Positions 1-7,892 of a stretch of 38,327 nucleotides of DNA are shown here, one piece after another (the first letter of the stretch is position 1; every line of letters begins with the position of its first letter). The notes beneath the pieces were generated by a model. It saw nothing but the letters and a program-made list of their open reading frames with translations. It did no database searches and had not been told where the DNA came from. The translations under genes and the position numbers were made by a program. This stretch comes from Candidatus Thorarchaeota archaeon (GTDB taxonomy: Archaea; Asgardarchaeota; Thorarchaeia; Thorarchaeales; Thorarchaeaceae): the NCBI GenBank assembly GCA_011365025.1, contig RDOF01000030.1, positions 1-38,327 on the forward strand. Direction: 5' to 3'.

Positions 1-1
1 G

Positions 2-73
2 GGCATCGGAGTCATAGGAGCGGGCTTCGCATGGCTTGAGAGTATTCGACTCTGGAAGCTGAAGCTATCTTGA
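2..73 (+). CDS. C-terminal end of an unidentified, probably membrane protein (partial)
   Basis: Frame 2 is open from the window edge to a TGA at 71-73. It gives about 23 residues: a Gly/Ala/Ile-rich hydrophobic stretch followed by a basic tail (RLWKLKLS). That shape fits the last transmembrane helix and cytosolic tail of a membrane protein whose gene lies mostly outside the window. The other two forward frames close within 50 bases. The family cannot be identified from so little sequence, and the call rests only on composition. Confidence 0.35.
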   Translation, partial: GIGVIGAGFAWLESIRLWKLKLS

Positions 74-186
74 AGGGGCAATTGTATCCGAAATACCTTG
101 AAGGAAATTCTTAAGAGAATCCAAGACGAAAAGTTAGCTCAATCTAAGTTACTAGTTCGCTGCCACATCACGAACCATAGGGAGTC

Positions 187-813
187 GTGCCTGGAATGGA
201 TGAAGCAACCTTGGCCCGCGTAAGCCTTGTCGCCACCTGGATTATGTTCGGACTGATTCGTGGTTATTACTCAAGAAAAGACAAATCTAAGGACAGACTG
301 GAAGACCTGAAGAAGAGCTTTGAAGAGGTGGAAGGAAAAGAAGGAAAGGTCTTTCTTGCAGTCTCCGCGGTTATTCTGATTGCTTTCCTAATAGAAGTTG
401 TCTTGTGGCTTTTCGTTCCACAACTGGCAATCTGGGCGCAAATCCCCCTTCCACCACAGATGCTCTATTTGGGGATAGCATTTGGAATCCTATCCGTTGT
501 TCTACTAATATGGGTCCACGACTCACTAGGAAAGCAGTGGTCAATCTCGTTAGCAATAGGAGAGGAGCATAAGCTAATCACAGAAGGCCCATACCGATGG
601 GTGAGACATCCAATGTACTCAACGCTCCTTCTACTTTCAATTTCCTGGATTCTGATATCTGCTGACATCATAATATCGGTGTTTTCAGTTTACAGCTTCT
701 ATGCCAACTATAGAAGAATTCCAAGAGAAGAAGAGATGCTAATACATCAATTTGGGGATGCGTATATAGAATACAAGAAACGAACTGGAAGAGTGTTTCC
801 TAAGCTGACTTGA
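187..813 (+). CDS. Isoprenylcysteine carboxyl methyltransferase (ICMT)/PEMT-like membrane methyltransferase
   Basis: A 208-residue membrane protein with about four hydrophobic segments. The C-terminal half carries the ICMT/PEMT signature: a Gly-Pro-Tyr then RHPMY (EGPYRWVRHPMY, near residues 135-146), followed by an acidic E-E-E-x-L helix, FGDAYIEYKKR and a short basic tail. In the family this region binds S-adenosylmethionine and the enzyme methylates a lipidic or carboxyl substrate at the membrane. The substrate is unknown here. The open frame starts at GTG 187; an ATG at 196 is better spaced from the GGGAG at 180-184 and may be the true start. The gene stands alone ahead of a surface-protein gene. 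A second, distant member is at 20983-21576. Confidence 0.8.
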   Translation: MPGMDEATLARVSLVATWIMFGLIRGYYSRKDKSKDRLEDLKKSFEEVEGKEGKVFLAVSAVILIAFLIEVVLWLFVPQLAIWAQIPLPPQMLYLGIAFGILSVVLLIWVHDSLGKQWSISLAIGEEHKLITEGPYRWVRHPMYSTLLLLSISWILISADIIISVFSVYSFYANYRRIPREEEMLIHQFGDAYIEYKKRTGRVFPKLT

Positions 814-891
814 TATCAAGCCTTTGATGAATTTGGCCGATGCCGCTACCTTTTTCAGACCCTTAGAGGCCCAGCGGAAAGGGAAGTGAAT

Positions 892-2721
892 ATGAATCTG
901 ATGCGATACAGGCAAGGATTGCTTCTCTTTGCGGCAATGGCACTTGTTCTTATGATTACACCAATCACTATGAGGGAGGGAGTGATACAGGCTTTTTCAG
1001 GACCTGTAGCCAAAGACTACAGTGTCGCCTATCAGGTGCATGCTCCAATAACAATAACCTCCAACTCTGAGTTCGCAAGTCAAGCCTCATTGGAAGGGTG
1101 GGAAGGGGCAGGCACGACATTCGAGCCATACATAATCGAGGGCTATAGCATTACTACCACCTACTCCTGCATCGAGATCTTTGACGTATCGGCACATTTC
1201 ATCATCAGGGATTGCTATTTGGAAACATTGTGGGGAGGGCTTAACTATGGTATGCACATAGAGTCAAGCTCCCATGGCTCCATTGAGAACTGCGTGATAA
1301 CCAATGCAGGAACTGGAATATTCATCAAAGACTCCTCGGATATTCAAGTTGAGAATTGCGAAATATACCATCACATGGAATATGGTATTAATTTCGAAAG
1401 TTCGGATTTTTGCGATATCTATGAGAACAATATCCACGACAACCTTGAAGGCATATTCGCGCAGTTTGCTGATGACAGCCTCATTAGAAGTAATATGCTT
1501 CATGACAACTATCACAGTAGTATTGACCTTTATGACGCAATGAAGATAGTCGTAATCAACAACACCGGAGACCTATCAGATATTCCCTTCCTAATCGAGA
1601 GTTCACAGAACTGCACCATTTCAAGAAATACCGCATACGACGGCGGGGTGTACGGTTTCCAACTAACTCAATCGATGTTCTGTACGCTTACCGACAATAC
1701 TGCATTTGACTCGGATACTGGTTTTCTATTTGAGAATGCAAACTACTGTGAGCTCAGAGATAACAATTCTCAGAACAACACTGGCGCTGGTTTCACCTTC
1801 TATGGCTCAGATGAAATCCTTGTTGAGGACAATTACGCCTTTAACAACGAATTCGGCTATGAATTGGCGAGCTCTTGGAATGCCACCTTCCTTCGTAATT
1901 CGGCGGTGAATAACACAGAATACGGATTTCTGTTTGAGAATACGGACAATCCCTCAGTAAGGGAGAACATCGCCTATTACAATGATCCTGGATTCGTTTT
2001 CAGCGATGCACGTAACTGCGTGGTCACAGGCAACATAGCTCGAAACAATAGCGGAAATGGATTTACCTTCGGAGGTGCGGAAATCACCTCCGGCAGCATC
2101 GTAAGGAAGAATGTGGCAATATACAATTTGGGGTATGGATTCCGTTTCAACAATCAGAGTTCCAATAATGTAGTCTTCAGGAATGTAATTGGCTGGAACG
2201 AGATGGGAAATGCCATTGACAACGGAGAAGGCAATTCCTTTGATGACCAGATTAGCAAGGGCAATGCGTGGAGTGATTACTCAGGATCTGGAACCTACCT
2301 TGTGTCAGGAGATGCAGCCTCGGTAGACCACTATCCCCACACAGCAAACTTGGCCGCTCCAACAATCACACCTCTCAACGACATAGAAATTGCATCTGAC
2401 ACTCCGAATCAATGGTTGAATTGGTCAGTTGCCTCCGGATTACCCAAGTCATATGAAATCTTTCGAAATGGCATTCTGGTTAGCTCTGGCGAATGGGATG
2501 AAAGCTGGATAGCACTTGCCCTTACGGGTCTCCAAGAAGGCGAGTACAATTTCACCTTGCGCGTGGTCGACCTTTTGGGAAACGAGGTTACTAGCACCGT
2601 AATGGTCACTGTTGTTGAAAGGACGAACGGTTTCGACCCCCAAGTAATCCTAATGATTGGAGGAGGAGTAGCGGTCGTACTTGTGATTGTCTTCATTGTC
2701 ATGCGAAGAAGGAATTATTAA
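892..2721 (+). CDS. Secreted, membrane-anchored right-handed beta-helix (NosD-like) surface protein
   Basis: About 609 residues. The N-terminus is a signal peptide (basic MRYRQG then a long hydrophobic stretch). Residues about 120-470 are repeated short units rich in Asn, each with a pattern like N-x-x-x-x-N-x-x-G-F/I (parallel beta-helix repeats), ending in WSDYSGSGTYLVSGDA...DHYPH, the usual end of NosD/periplasmic copper-binding-type helices. Residues about 490-577 form an Ig-like module. A single transmembrane helix (about 585-605) and the basic tail MRRRNY anchor it. Such helices often bind or cleave polysaccharide, but no catalytic residues can be assigned. ATG 892 is preferred over GTG 886 because GGAAAGGG at 876-883 is then correctly spaced. 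The Ig-like module reappears in the 971-residue protein at 24535-27450. Confidence 0.85.
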   Translation: MNLMRYRQGLLLFAAMALVLMITPITMREGVIQAFSGPVAKDYSVAYQVHAPITITSNSEFASQASLEGWEGAGTTFEPYIIEGYSITTTYSCIEIFDVSAHFIIRDCYLETLWGGLNYGMHIESSSHGSIENCVITNAGTGIFIKDSSDIQVENCEIYHHMEYGINFESSDFCDIYENNIHDNLEGIFAQFADDSLIRSNMLHDNYHSSIDLYDAMKIVVINNTGDLSDIPFLIESSQNCTISRNTAYDGGVYGFQLTQSMFCTLTDNTAFDSDTGFLFENANYCELRDNNSQNNTGAGFTFYGSDEILVEDNYAFNNEFGYELASSWNATFLRNSAVNNTEYGFLFENTDNPSVRENIAYYNDPGFVFSDARNCVVTGNIARNNSGNGFTFGGAEITSGSIVRKNVAIYNLGYGFRFNNQSSNNVVFRNVIGWNEMGNAIDNGEGNSFDDQISKGNAWSDYSGSGTYLVSGDAASVDHYPHTANLAAPTITPLNDIEIASDTPNQWLNWSVASGLPKSYEIFRNGILVSSGEWDESWIALALTGLQEGEYNFTLRVVDLLGNEVTSTVMVTVVERTNGFDPQVILMIGGGVAVVLVIVFIVMRRRNY

Positions 2722-2783
2722 CTCAAGAAGCACATGCTGTTTTCAACAGTTTGCTGAGCCAATATCGGCCCTCAGGATCCGAA

Positions 2784-2792
2784 AAGGAGGTG
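2784..2792 (+). promoter_or_regulatory. Near-perfect Shine-Dalgarno site pointing to an ATT start
   Basis: AAGGAGGTG is an almost complete match to the anti-SD sequence. Seven bases later is ATT at 2800. No ATG, GTG or TTG lies in the Fpg-like reading frame between the upstream stop (2755-2757) and ATG 2842, which is about 50 bases away and too far to be served by this site. Confidence 0.6.
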
Positions 2793-2799
2793 CATCCAG

Positions 2800-3639
2800 A
2801 TTAGCATCGAATCGCCAGAGGCAAGTATCATTGCACGACAAATGAAGAAGGAAGTTATTGGGAAGAAGGTTGTTTCGTGGCATCTGAACGGAGTTGAGAA
2901 GCTTCAGAAATCGAAAATGGTGAATCCAGATGTCAAAGCGTTTGATGGGCTTCATTCCAGAACATGTGAGGATGTAGTGGCCCGGGGAAATATGATACGC
3001 GTGAAGTTTGACAAGAAGCAGAACCTCCTCCTAGCGCCGGAATACGGAGGTGAGATACTTGTACATGAGAGCGGAGCAATCCTTCCTCAGCAAAGGCACC
3101 TCAAATTGGAGCTTGATGACGGATCGTGCTTGACGGTTCGCTTGAAGGGGTGGGGAGCCATCTATTGTCTGAAGGATGATGAGTTGCAAAGCATGTATAC
3201 ATATGCACGCGATTTCTCAGACACACTATCCCCTTATGAGTCTGCATTCACACTCGATAGATTCTCCAATCTGCTTTTGGATTATACGGCGAACATCAAG
3301 ATGGCTTTGGTTGGGAAGGACGCAGTAGTTGTTGGATTCCAGAATAGCGCATTCCAAGACCTTCTCTATCGCGCAGGAATCCATCCAAAGAGAAGGGCAG
3401 CCGACCTTAGTAGTCAGGAGGTTGATGCCCTCTATACAAGCATCCTGGCTCTATTAGATGAAAGGAGAAGCAAAGGGGGGAAAACCCAATTCGTGGATCT
3501 CTACGGAAAGAAAGGAGGGTATGAGCCCGTTATGGGACCAAACATGAAGAACAAAAACTGCCCAAAATGCCAAACCAAAGTCGTTAATGTTTCCCATGGC
3601 GGAGGGCAGGTCTACTTCTGCCCCACCTGTCAGCGATAG
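2800..3639 (+). CDS. Fpg/Nei (MutM-like) DNA glycosylase family protein, divergent
   Basis: Counted from ATT 2800, this is a 279-residue Fpg/Nei-fold protein. The N-terminus reads SIESPEAS...ARQM, aligned to the family start MPELPEVE...ARQL. A beta-sandwich follows, then a helical H2TH region (YESAFTLDRFSNLL and FQDLLYRAGIHPKRRAADLS), and a C-terminal zinc finger with Cys254, Cys257, Cys274 and Cys277. Family members excise oxidised bases using an N-terminal Pro and Glu. Here the catalytic Pro is replaced (Ile-Glu-Ser-Pro-Glu) and the zinc-finger Arg (usual GGR) is Gln270 (GGQ), so activity may be altered or lost. The first ATG (2842) would remove conserved residues; ATT with an ideal SD fits better. 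Fold call firm; activity uncertain. Confidence 0.8.
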   Translation: MSIESPEASIIARQMKKEVIGKKVVSWHLNGVEKLQKSKMVNPDVKAFDGLHSRTCEDVVARGNMIRVKFDKKQNLLLAPEYGGEILVHESGAILPQQRHLKLELDDGSCLTVRLKGWGAIYCLKDDELQSMYTYARDFSDTLSPYESAFTLDRFSNLLLDYTANIKMALVGKDAVVVGFQNSAFQDLLYRAGIHPKRRAADLSSQEVDALYTSILALLDERRSKGGKTQFVDLYGKKGGYEPVMGPNMKNKNCPKCQTKVVNVSHGGGQVYFCPTCQR

Positions 3640-3753
3640 AAATTATGTGCAATGATTTCGGCAGTTTACTTCAGCATGAGTGAAAACTATAATGAACCCA
3701 AGTTGAATACAACTAACAGTGCTTTTCAAGGGATTAATCAAGAGCGTGTTGAC

Positions 3754-4731
3754 ATGACCAAGCTTGAAATTCTCTACCTATCGAAGAAAGATGTTGAATC
3801 CGTAGGAATCGGAATGGACATAATAATTGAACAGCTCGAAACTGCATTCAAAGAGAAAACTGAAGGGCGAGTGGAGATGCCCCCAAAACCTGGGATTCAT
3901 CCTTGCGGCAAAGATAATTTCATTCATGCAATGCCCGCATATATTCCGGCGCTAAAGTCAGCCGGCATAAAGTGGGTTAGTGGATTCCCACAGAATCAGG
4001 AGAAAGGCTTGCCGTACATCTCAGGGCTTCTTATCTTGAATGACCCTGAAACAGGCATTCCCGTATCTGTCATGGATTGCATTTGGATAACGGCGAAAAG
4101 AACTGGAGCAGCAACTGCAATTGCCGCGAAGTACCTTGCACGCAGCGACTCAAACACGCTGGGTATTCTAGGCTGCGGCGTGCAAGGGCGAAGTAATGTT
4201 GAAGCACTTGCGCAAGTCTTCAAAATTGAGGAGATACACTGCTACGACATAAGTGAGGATGCAGCAAAGAAGTTCAAGGAGGATATTGAGGAGCAATTGG
4301 ACGTTGATGTCAGGATAGTAGATCATCCGAAGCAGGCTGTGGCAGGATGTGAGATTGTGGTGACGGCGGGGCCAATTCTTAGGACGCCACATGCCACAAT
4401 AGGACCAGGTTGGATGGATGAAGGTTCCTTTGCATCTCTTGTTGATTTTGATTCCTACTGGCATCCAGCGGCTTTGAAAGAAGTATCAAAATTTTGCACC
4501 GATGACCTGCCGCAACTGAGGCACTATCAGGGGCTGGGCTACTTCCAGAATATTCCTGAGATTTATGCGGAAGTGGGAGAGCTTGTTAAGAAATCAAAGA
4601 AAGGCAGAACCTCTGAAAACGAGCTGACAATGACTGCAAATCTGGGACTTGCTATGGATGATATGGCCGTTGCACCCCTCCTCTTTGAGGGGGCGAAGGA
4701 GAAGGGAATTGGCACATGGCTTGCCCTGTAA
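3754..4731 (+). CDS. Ornithine cyclodeaminase/mu-crystallin family NAD(P)-dependent enzyme
   Basis: About 325 residues. The start at ATG 3754 (MTKLEILYLS) matches where family proteins begin; the frame stays open to 3652 but that extension is low in family features. The substrate half has MPPKPGIHP, KWVSGFPQN (about 73-81) and the AKRTGAATA motif (about 114-122). A Rossmann fold follows with GILGCGVQGR (137-146) and an acidic strand end (CYDIS). Members deaminate and cyclise ornithine, reduce imines, or act as alanine dehydrogenases; the substrate cannot be told from sequence. The next gene downstream is on the same strand after 52 bases, so co-transcription is possible but no functional link is obvious. 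Confidence 0.85.
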   Translation: MTKLEILYLSKKDVESVGIGMDIIIEQLETAFKEKTEGRVEMPPKPGIHPCGKDNFIHAMPAYIPALKSAGIKWVSGFPQNQEKGLPYISGLLILNDPETGIPVSVMDCIWITAKRTGAATAIAAKYLARSDSNTLGILGCGVQGRSNVEALAQVFKIEEIHCYDISEDAAKKFKEDIEEQLDVDVRIVDHPKQAVAGCEIVVTAGPILRTPHATIGPGWMDEGSFASLVDFDSYWHPAALKEVSKFCTDDLPQLRHYQGLGYFQNIPEIYAEVGELVKKSKKGRTSENELTMTANLGLAMDDMAVAPLLFEGAKEKGIGTWLAL

Positions 4732-4783
4732 AAGGGAGACTTGAAACCAGTAACAAACAAATGCAACGATTTCTGACAAATCC

Positions 4784-5539
4784 ATGACCATTATGGTGGA
4801 TCTCATATTTGGAAACCTTACTTCACTTGATGTCATTTTGGCAGTGACAACAGGATTTGTAGCCACAGTCGTTGTCGTAACTGCATATTCAATGTCCGAA
4901 CGCGGCATCGCCAAATGGAAATCGCGAAAGCTTGTTCACGCCTCAATGGGCACAGTAATTGCCCTCACTGTCATGGCATACTCAAATCTAAGTGGGCCAG
5001 CCCTCGCAGCGGGGATTTTCCTGACAATCCTTCTCTATGCGTGGGCACATAAGCCTGATCTAATATCGGAACTGCTCCTGGCAGGAAGCAGGGAAGGCGA
5101 TGAGAGGCTTGGAACATTTGCAGCTGGTTTCATGGGGTTGTTGTCGTTTGCCCTGGTCTTCATTTTCTTCAATCCGCGTCCTGAGATTTTGATATCTTCA
5201 ATCCTCGCCGTTTCATGGGCTGATGCCGCAGGGGAGGTCTTTGGCAGACCCTTTGGAGGCAAGTTTGTAAAGAGGAGGTTTCGAAATAAGTCAGTAGAGG
5301 GCACAATCGCGGTATTCATATTTGCAATGCTCTCCGTAATGGTGTCCCTAGTGACTTATTCTTCGGACACGCTACCACTCGATGTGCTACCCCAGATAAT
5401 TGCAATCGCATTTGCCATTTCACTGACAGAGGTCTTTAGCATGGCCTGGACAGACAACTTCCTCATACCCTTTGTGACGGCGGTACTCATGTGGCAACTG
5501 ATGTTTCCGGCAATGTCGCTAATTGTTCAAGTCATCTAA
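4784..5539 (+). CDS. Phytol/dolichol-kinase-like CTP-dependent polyprenol kinase family membrane protein
   Basis: 251 residues with about seven transmembrane segments. The family signature RK-x-x-H-x-x-x-G is present (Arg48, Lys49, His52, Gly56), and the second signature SWADAAGEVFGRPFGGKF with KSVEGT (about 144-174) matches the nucleotide-binding region shared by phytol kinase, dolichol kinase and CDP-diglyceride synthetase-like proteins. In archaea such enzymes could phosphorylate a polyprenol or geranylgeraniol for salvage into lipids or glycan carriers; this is inference. Start ATG 4784; ATG 4793 is an alternative, and neither has a clear SD. The stop overlaps the stop of the convergent gene at 5536. 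Confidence 0.75.
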   Translation: MTIMVDLIFGNLTSLDVILAVTTGFVATVVVVTAYSMSERGIAKWKSRKLVHASMGTVIALTVMAYSNLSGPALAAGIFLTILLYAWAHKPDLISELLLAGSREGDERLGTFAAGFMGLLSFALVFIFFNPRPEILISSILAVSWADAAGEVFGRPFGGKFVKRRFRNKSVEGTIAVFIFAMLSVMVSLVTYSSDTLPLDVLPQIIAIAFAISLTEVFSMAWTDNFLIPFVTAVLMWQLMFPAMSLIVQVI

Positions 5540-6444
5540 AGCGCTTCTTCCCATCGACTCAGCTGTTCTATTCCCGAATCGCCCAATTCGCATATTAGTT
5601 TCAGGGCGCACAGGATGCTCGTCCATCCAATGTCATATCCAATTGCGGCTTCAGGCTCACGGAACCCATGATGATGCAGAGATACAAGGGTATCGCTATT
5701 CACCTCTTCAAAACGGACATTTACACGTGTTTCGAGTTCATCTCCGTAAACCCAAGAGAACTCAATTTCCTTGTCTTGCTCAAATCTTGTAAATACAACT
5801 GGACCTTGACCTTCAGCCCAGAATGTATAGATGCCTGCATATTGGGGGTCCACTTTTGGAGCCTCTGCATCGATGAAACGTTTCAGTTTCTCAGGATTTG
5901 TCCATACATCAAACGGAAGAGAAGGCGGCGCCTTGATGTGGATGCTTCTGCGCACCTCCTTCGAATCATAGCGTGTGACTCTCAGGGGACGATAATCAGA
6001 GTAATCAAATCTCAATGCCGGAACACCCAGCTCGAGTACCGATCGAAAATTGGACAGAAGCACATTCCAATGCTCAGGTAAGTGGAAGTTTATTGCGGAA
6101 TCTGGAATTGCACCATGTTTGAGTTCGATGAATGTCCCTCCCTTGTGTGTTCTGAATCGCAGAACAAAAAGTGTCTTGGCTCCAAGAATGTCCCAGCTAG
6201 CGAGTATCCCCTTTTTGTCAGTTAACTCCTCGATTTCCCACCTATTACCAATCTCTGAAGTGGTGGGCGCGTTCTTCCCAAGAAAAGTGATGTGGCCTCC
6301 AGGTTTCACATCTGCGCTTATCTCATTTCCAAGCCATTGAAGCATGATGATGGGATCGATGAAGCTGTCCCAAACCTCATCCAGAGGCCTGCTTAGACTG
6401 GCTCTTATTCTGATTACAGGAGCTACTTCTTCCTTGGGTGTCAT
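5536..6444 (-). CDS. Tandem SRPBCC (AHSA1/START-type) domain protein
   Basis: About 302 residues with two copies of the AHSA1-like SRPBCC fold. Domain 1 (about 8-140) begins IRIRASLSRPLDEVWDSF and ends GWxVLL-like with EHWNVLLSNFRSVLE. Domain 2 (about 160-300) begins RRSIHIKAPPSLPFDVWTN and ends GWTSILCALKLICELG. Each copy has the typical start strand, a Val-Trp helix and a final long helix. This fold encloses a hydrophobic ligand cavity; AHSA1-like proteins range from Hsp90 co-chaperones to lipid binders, and no ligand can be assigned. ATG 6444 is preferred over GTG 6450. Its stop codon overlaps that of the forward gene ending at 5539. Confidence 0.75.
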   Translation of the reverse strand: MTPKEEVAPVIRIRASLSRPLDEVWDSFIDPIIMLQWLGNEISADVKPGGHITFLGKNAPTTSEIGNRWEIEELTDKKGILASWDILGAKTLFVLRFRTHKGGTFIELKHGAIPDSAINFHLPEHWNVLLSNFRSVLELGVPALRFDYSDYRPLRVTRYDSKEVRRSIHIKAPPSLPFDVWTNPEKLKRFIDAEAPKVDPQYAGIYTFWAEGQGPVVFTRFEQDKEIEFSWVYGDELETRVNVRFEEVNSDTLVSLHHHGFREPEAAIGYDIGWTSILCALKLICELGDSGIEQLSRWEEAL

Positions 6445-6514
6445 TACCACCTTCCACTACCTCACTAGGTTTGGCTATTGAAGTCTATCCTTATTTGCGT
6501 GACGATATTGTGTT

Positions 6515-6546
6515 AAAAAGAAAGAGGAGGGGGAGCGTGAAGCTCC
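6515..6546 (-). terminator. Hairpin plus T-rich transcription terminator
   Basis: On the minus strand, just after the stop of the 6558-7730 gene, GGAGC-TTCAC-GCTCC forms a short hairpin (6532-6546). It is followed by a pyrimidine tract ending in CTTTCTTTTT (6515-6524 on the plus strand as AAAAAGAAAG). Layout matches the stronger terminator at 24489-24523. Confidence 0.5.
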
Positions 6547-6557
6547 GACCTCAAATG

Positions 6558-7730
6558 TTACTTCATCTCAGTATAGATTGGCCATTTCCTCCACAGGTAG
6601 GCAAACATCAGCTGAACCCAAAGCATCACCAGTAGGAAGGGTGTAAGGTTGTCATAGAATGGGTTGCCTGTGTAGAATACGGACAGGAATGGTGCTATAT
6701 AGTACGAGAGAACGAAGAAGAGCGTCGCTAGTATCACGACTGTTAGTAGTCGAATGAGGATGTTCTTGACCTGACTATATCCCTTTGGCCAGTTGTCCAT
6801 GAATAGTGCAACCACGATTACAGCCACAATGAGCCAGTCTGCATAGGCAACATTCCAAAGGCCAACTGCAACTGCCTGCAGAATCGCACCAGGGTCTGGG
6901 AATCCAAGAAGAAGGAAAAGCGGGACCGTTACCAAATAGCCAACATAACCAGCTACTATCACCCAAACCCATCCGAGTACAGCACAGACAATGAATGCGA
7001 CAATTCCAATGAAGGGCTGCTTGCCGGCCTTGTTCCAAGGCCAGTACTCGAAGGTCATCAATGTTAACAATGAGAAGAATATTGTCCATTGTGTCCAAGC
7101 CATGTTTAGCCCATATTCCACAGTGACCCAAGTAAGAGGGTTAGCTGCAACGGCAGCAGGGTTTCCATAGGGATAGAATAGGAAGAACCAGACCACCAGA
7201 GTGATTATCCAACCAATAATGAATACGATAACGCCACGCACCGGCTGCTTCTTGTCGAAGACTGGCCAGTACATTGTTCCTGCGACCCAGAGAACCGCAA
7301 AGGAAAAACAGGATGCAGAAAGGGACCCGAAAATTGCCCACCCAACGCCAAGCGCGGCCACAGGATCTGCAATACCGAGCATTTCTCCATAAGCCACAGC
7401 AAACCAATTCGCGATGAAGTAGAAGACAAACGCCACAATGACATTCAGAACCGTTGCTGCTATACCGACTTTCCATGGGCTACCAAGTTTATAGAACGGC
7501 CAATTCTCGAACCATATGGCGAAGAGAACTGCCATAAGCCCAAATCCACCAATCAGGGATATTGCAGCTGCAAATGGTGAGAATCCAATTAGATACCAGA
7601 CTACGATAGTCCAGATAAATGACCAAATGAGTCCAATAATCCCTGCGATTGGCTGTTTCCATCTTGGCATGACAACAACAGGAGCTTCTTCTGCTTCAGG
7701 AATACCAATCTTGTCTCCAGTTAACGCCAA
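6558..7730 (-). CDS. Polytopic membrane protein of WP-punctuated repeats, function unknown
   Basis: A 390-residue, very hydrophobic protein, about ten transmembrane helices, unusually rich in Trp. The family is not recognised. Trp-Pro pairs recur at about residues 77, 155, 230, 314 and 383 (spacing 69-84), and most are followed by a short polar segment (FDKKQP, NKAGKQP, or KLGSPW) and a new helix; RWKQP near residue 24 begins the series. So the protein appears to be built of four or five copies of a roughly 76-residue two-helix unit. The start is TTG 7730, with CGGAGG (7738-7743, minus strand) seven bases upstream. It is followed by a hairpin terminator, so it is transcribed alone. It could be a channel, transporter or membrane scaffold. 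Confidence 0.75.
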   Translation of the reverse strand: MALTGDKIGIPEAEEAPVVVMPRWKQPIAGIIGLIWSFIWTIVVWYLIGFSPFAAAISLIGGFGLMAVLFAIWFENWPFYKLGSPWKVGIAATVLNVIVAFVFYFIANWFAVAYGEMLGIADPVAALGVGWAIFGSLSASCFSFAVLWVAGTMYWPVFDKKQPVRGVIVFIIGWIITLVVWFFLFYPYGNPAAVAANPLTWVTVEYGLNMAWTQWTIFFSLLTLMTFEYWPWNKAGKQPFIGIVAFIVCAVLGWVWVIVAGYVGYLVTVPLFLLLGFPDPGAILQAVAVGLWNVAYADWLIVAVIVVALFMDNWPKGYSQVKNILIRLLTVVILATLFFVLSYYIAPFLSVFYTGNPFYDNLTPFLLVMLWVQLMFAYLWRKWPIYTEMK

Positions 7731-7818
7731 TTTTAGGCCTCCGTTTCAGAAATTCAAGCGTATGTATGATGCTTTGTCCTACATTAAGGCATCGGATTGA
7801 AGGATTGCTATCTAGCTA

Positions 7819-7828
7819 GTAAATTTAC
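7819..7828. promoter_or_regulatory. AT-rich palindrome, possible TATA element or operator between divergent genes
   Basis: GTAAATTTAC is a perfect 10-base palindrome in the gap between the minus-strand gene starting at 7730 and the surface-protein gene starting near 7893. Being symmetrical, it could act as a TATA-like element in either direction; for the forward gene it would give a leader of about 40-50 bases. Confidence 0.35.
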
Positions 7829-7892
7829 CCTTAGAAGGAACTATAAGCAAAGAGGATAAGGCACCAAGAATACATCCGAAGTGGGGATGAAT

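Noticed and set aside
2737..2749. CTGTT-TTC-AACAG hairpin after the beta-helix protein gene
   Set aside because: Five-base stem with a three-base loop, no T tract, and easily due to chance.
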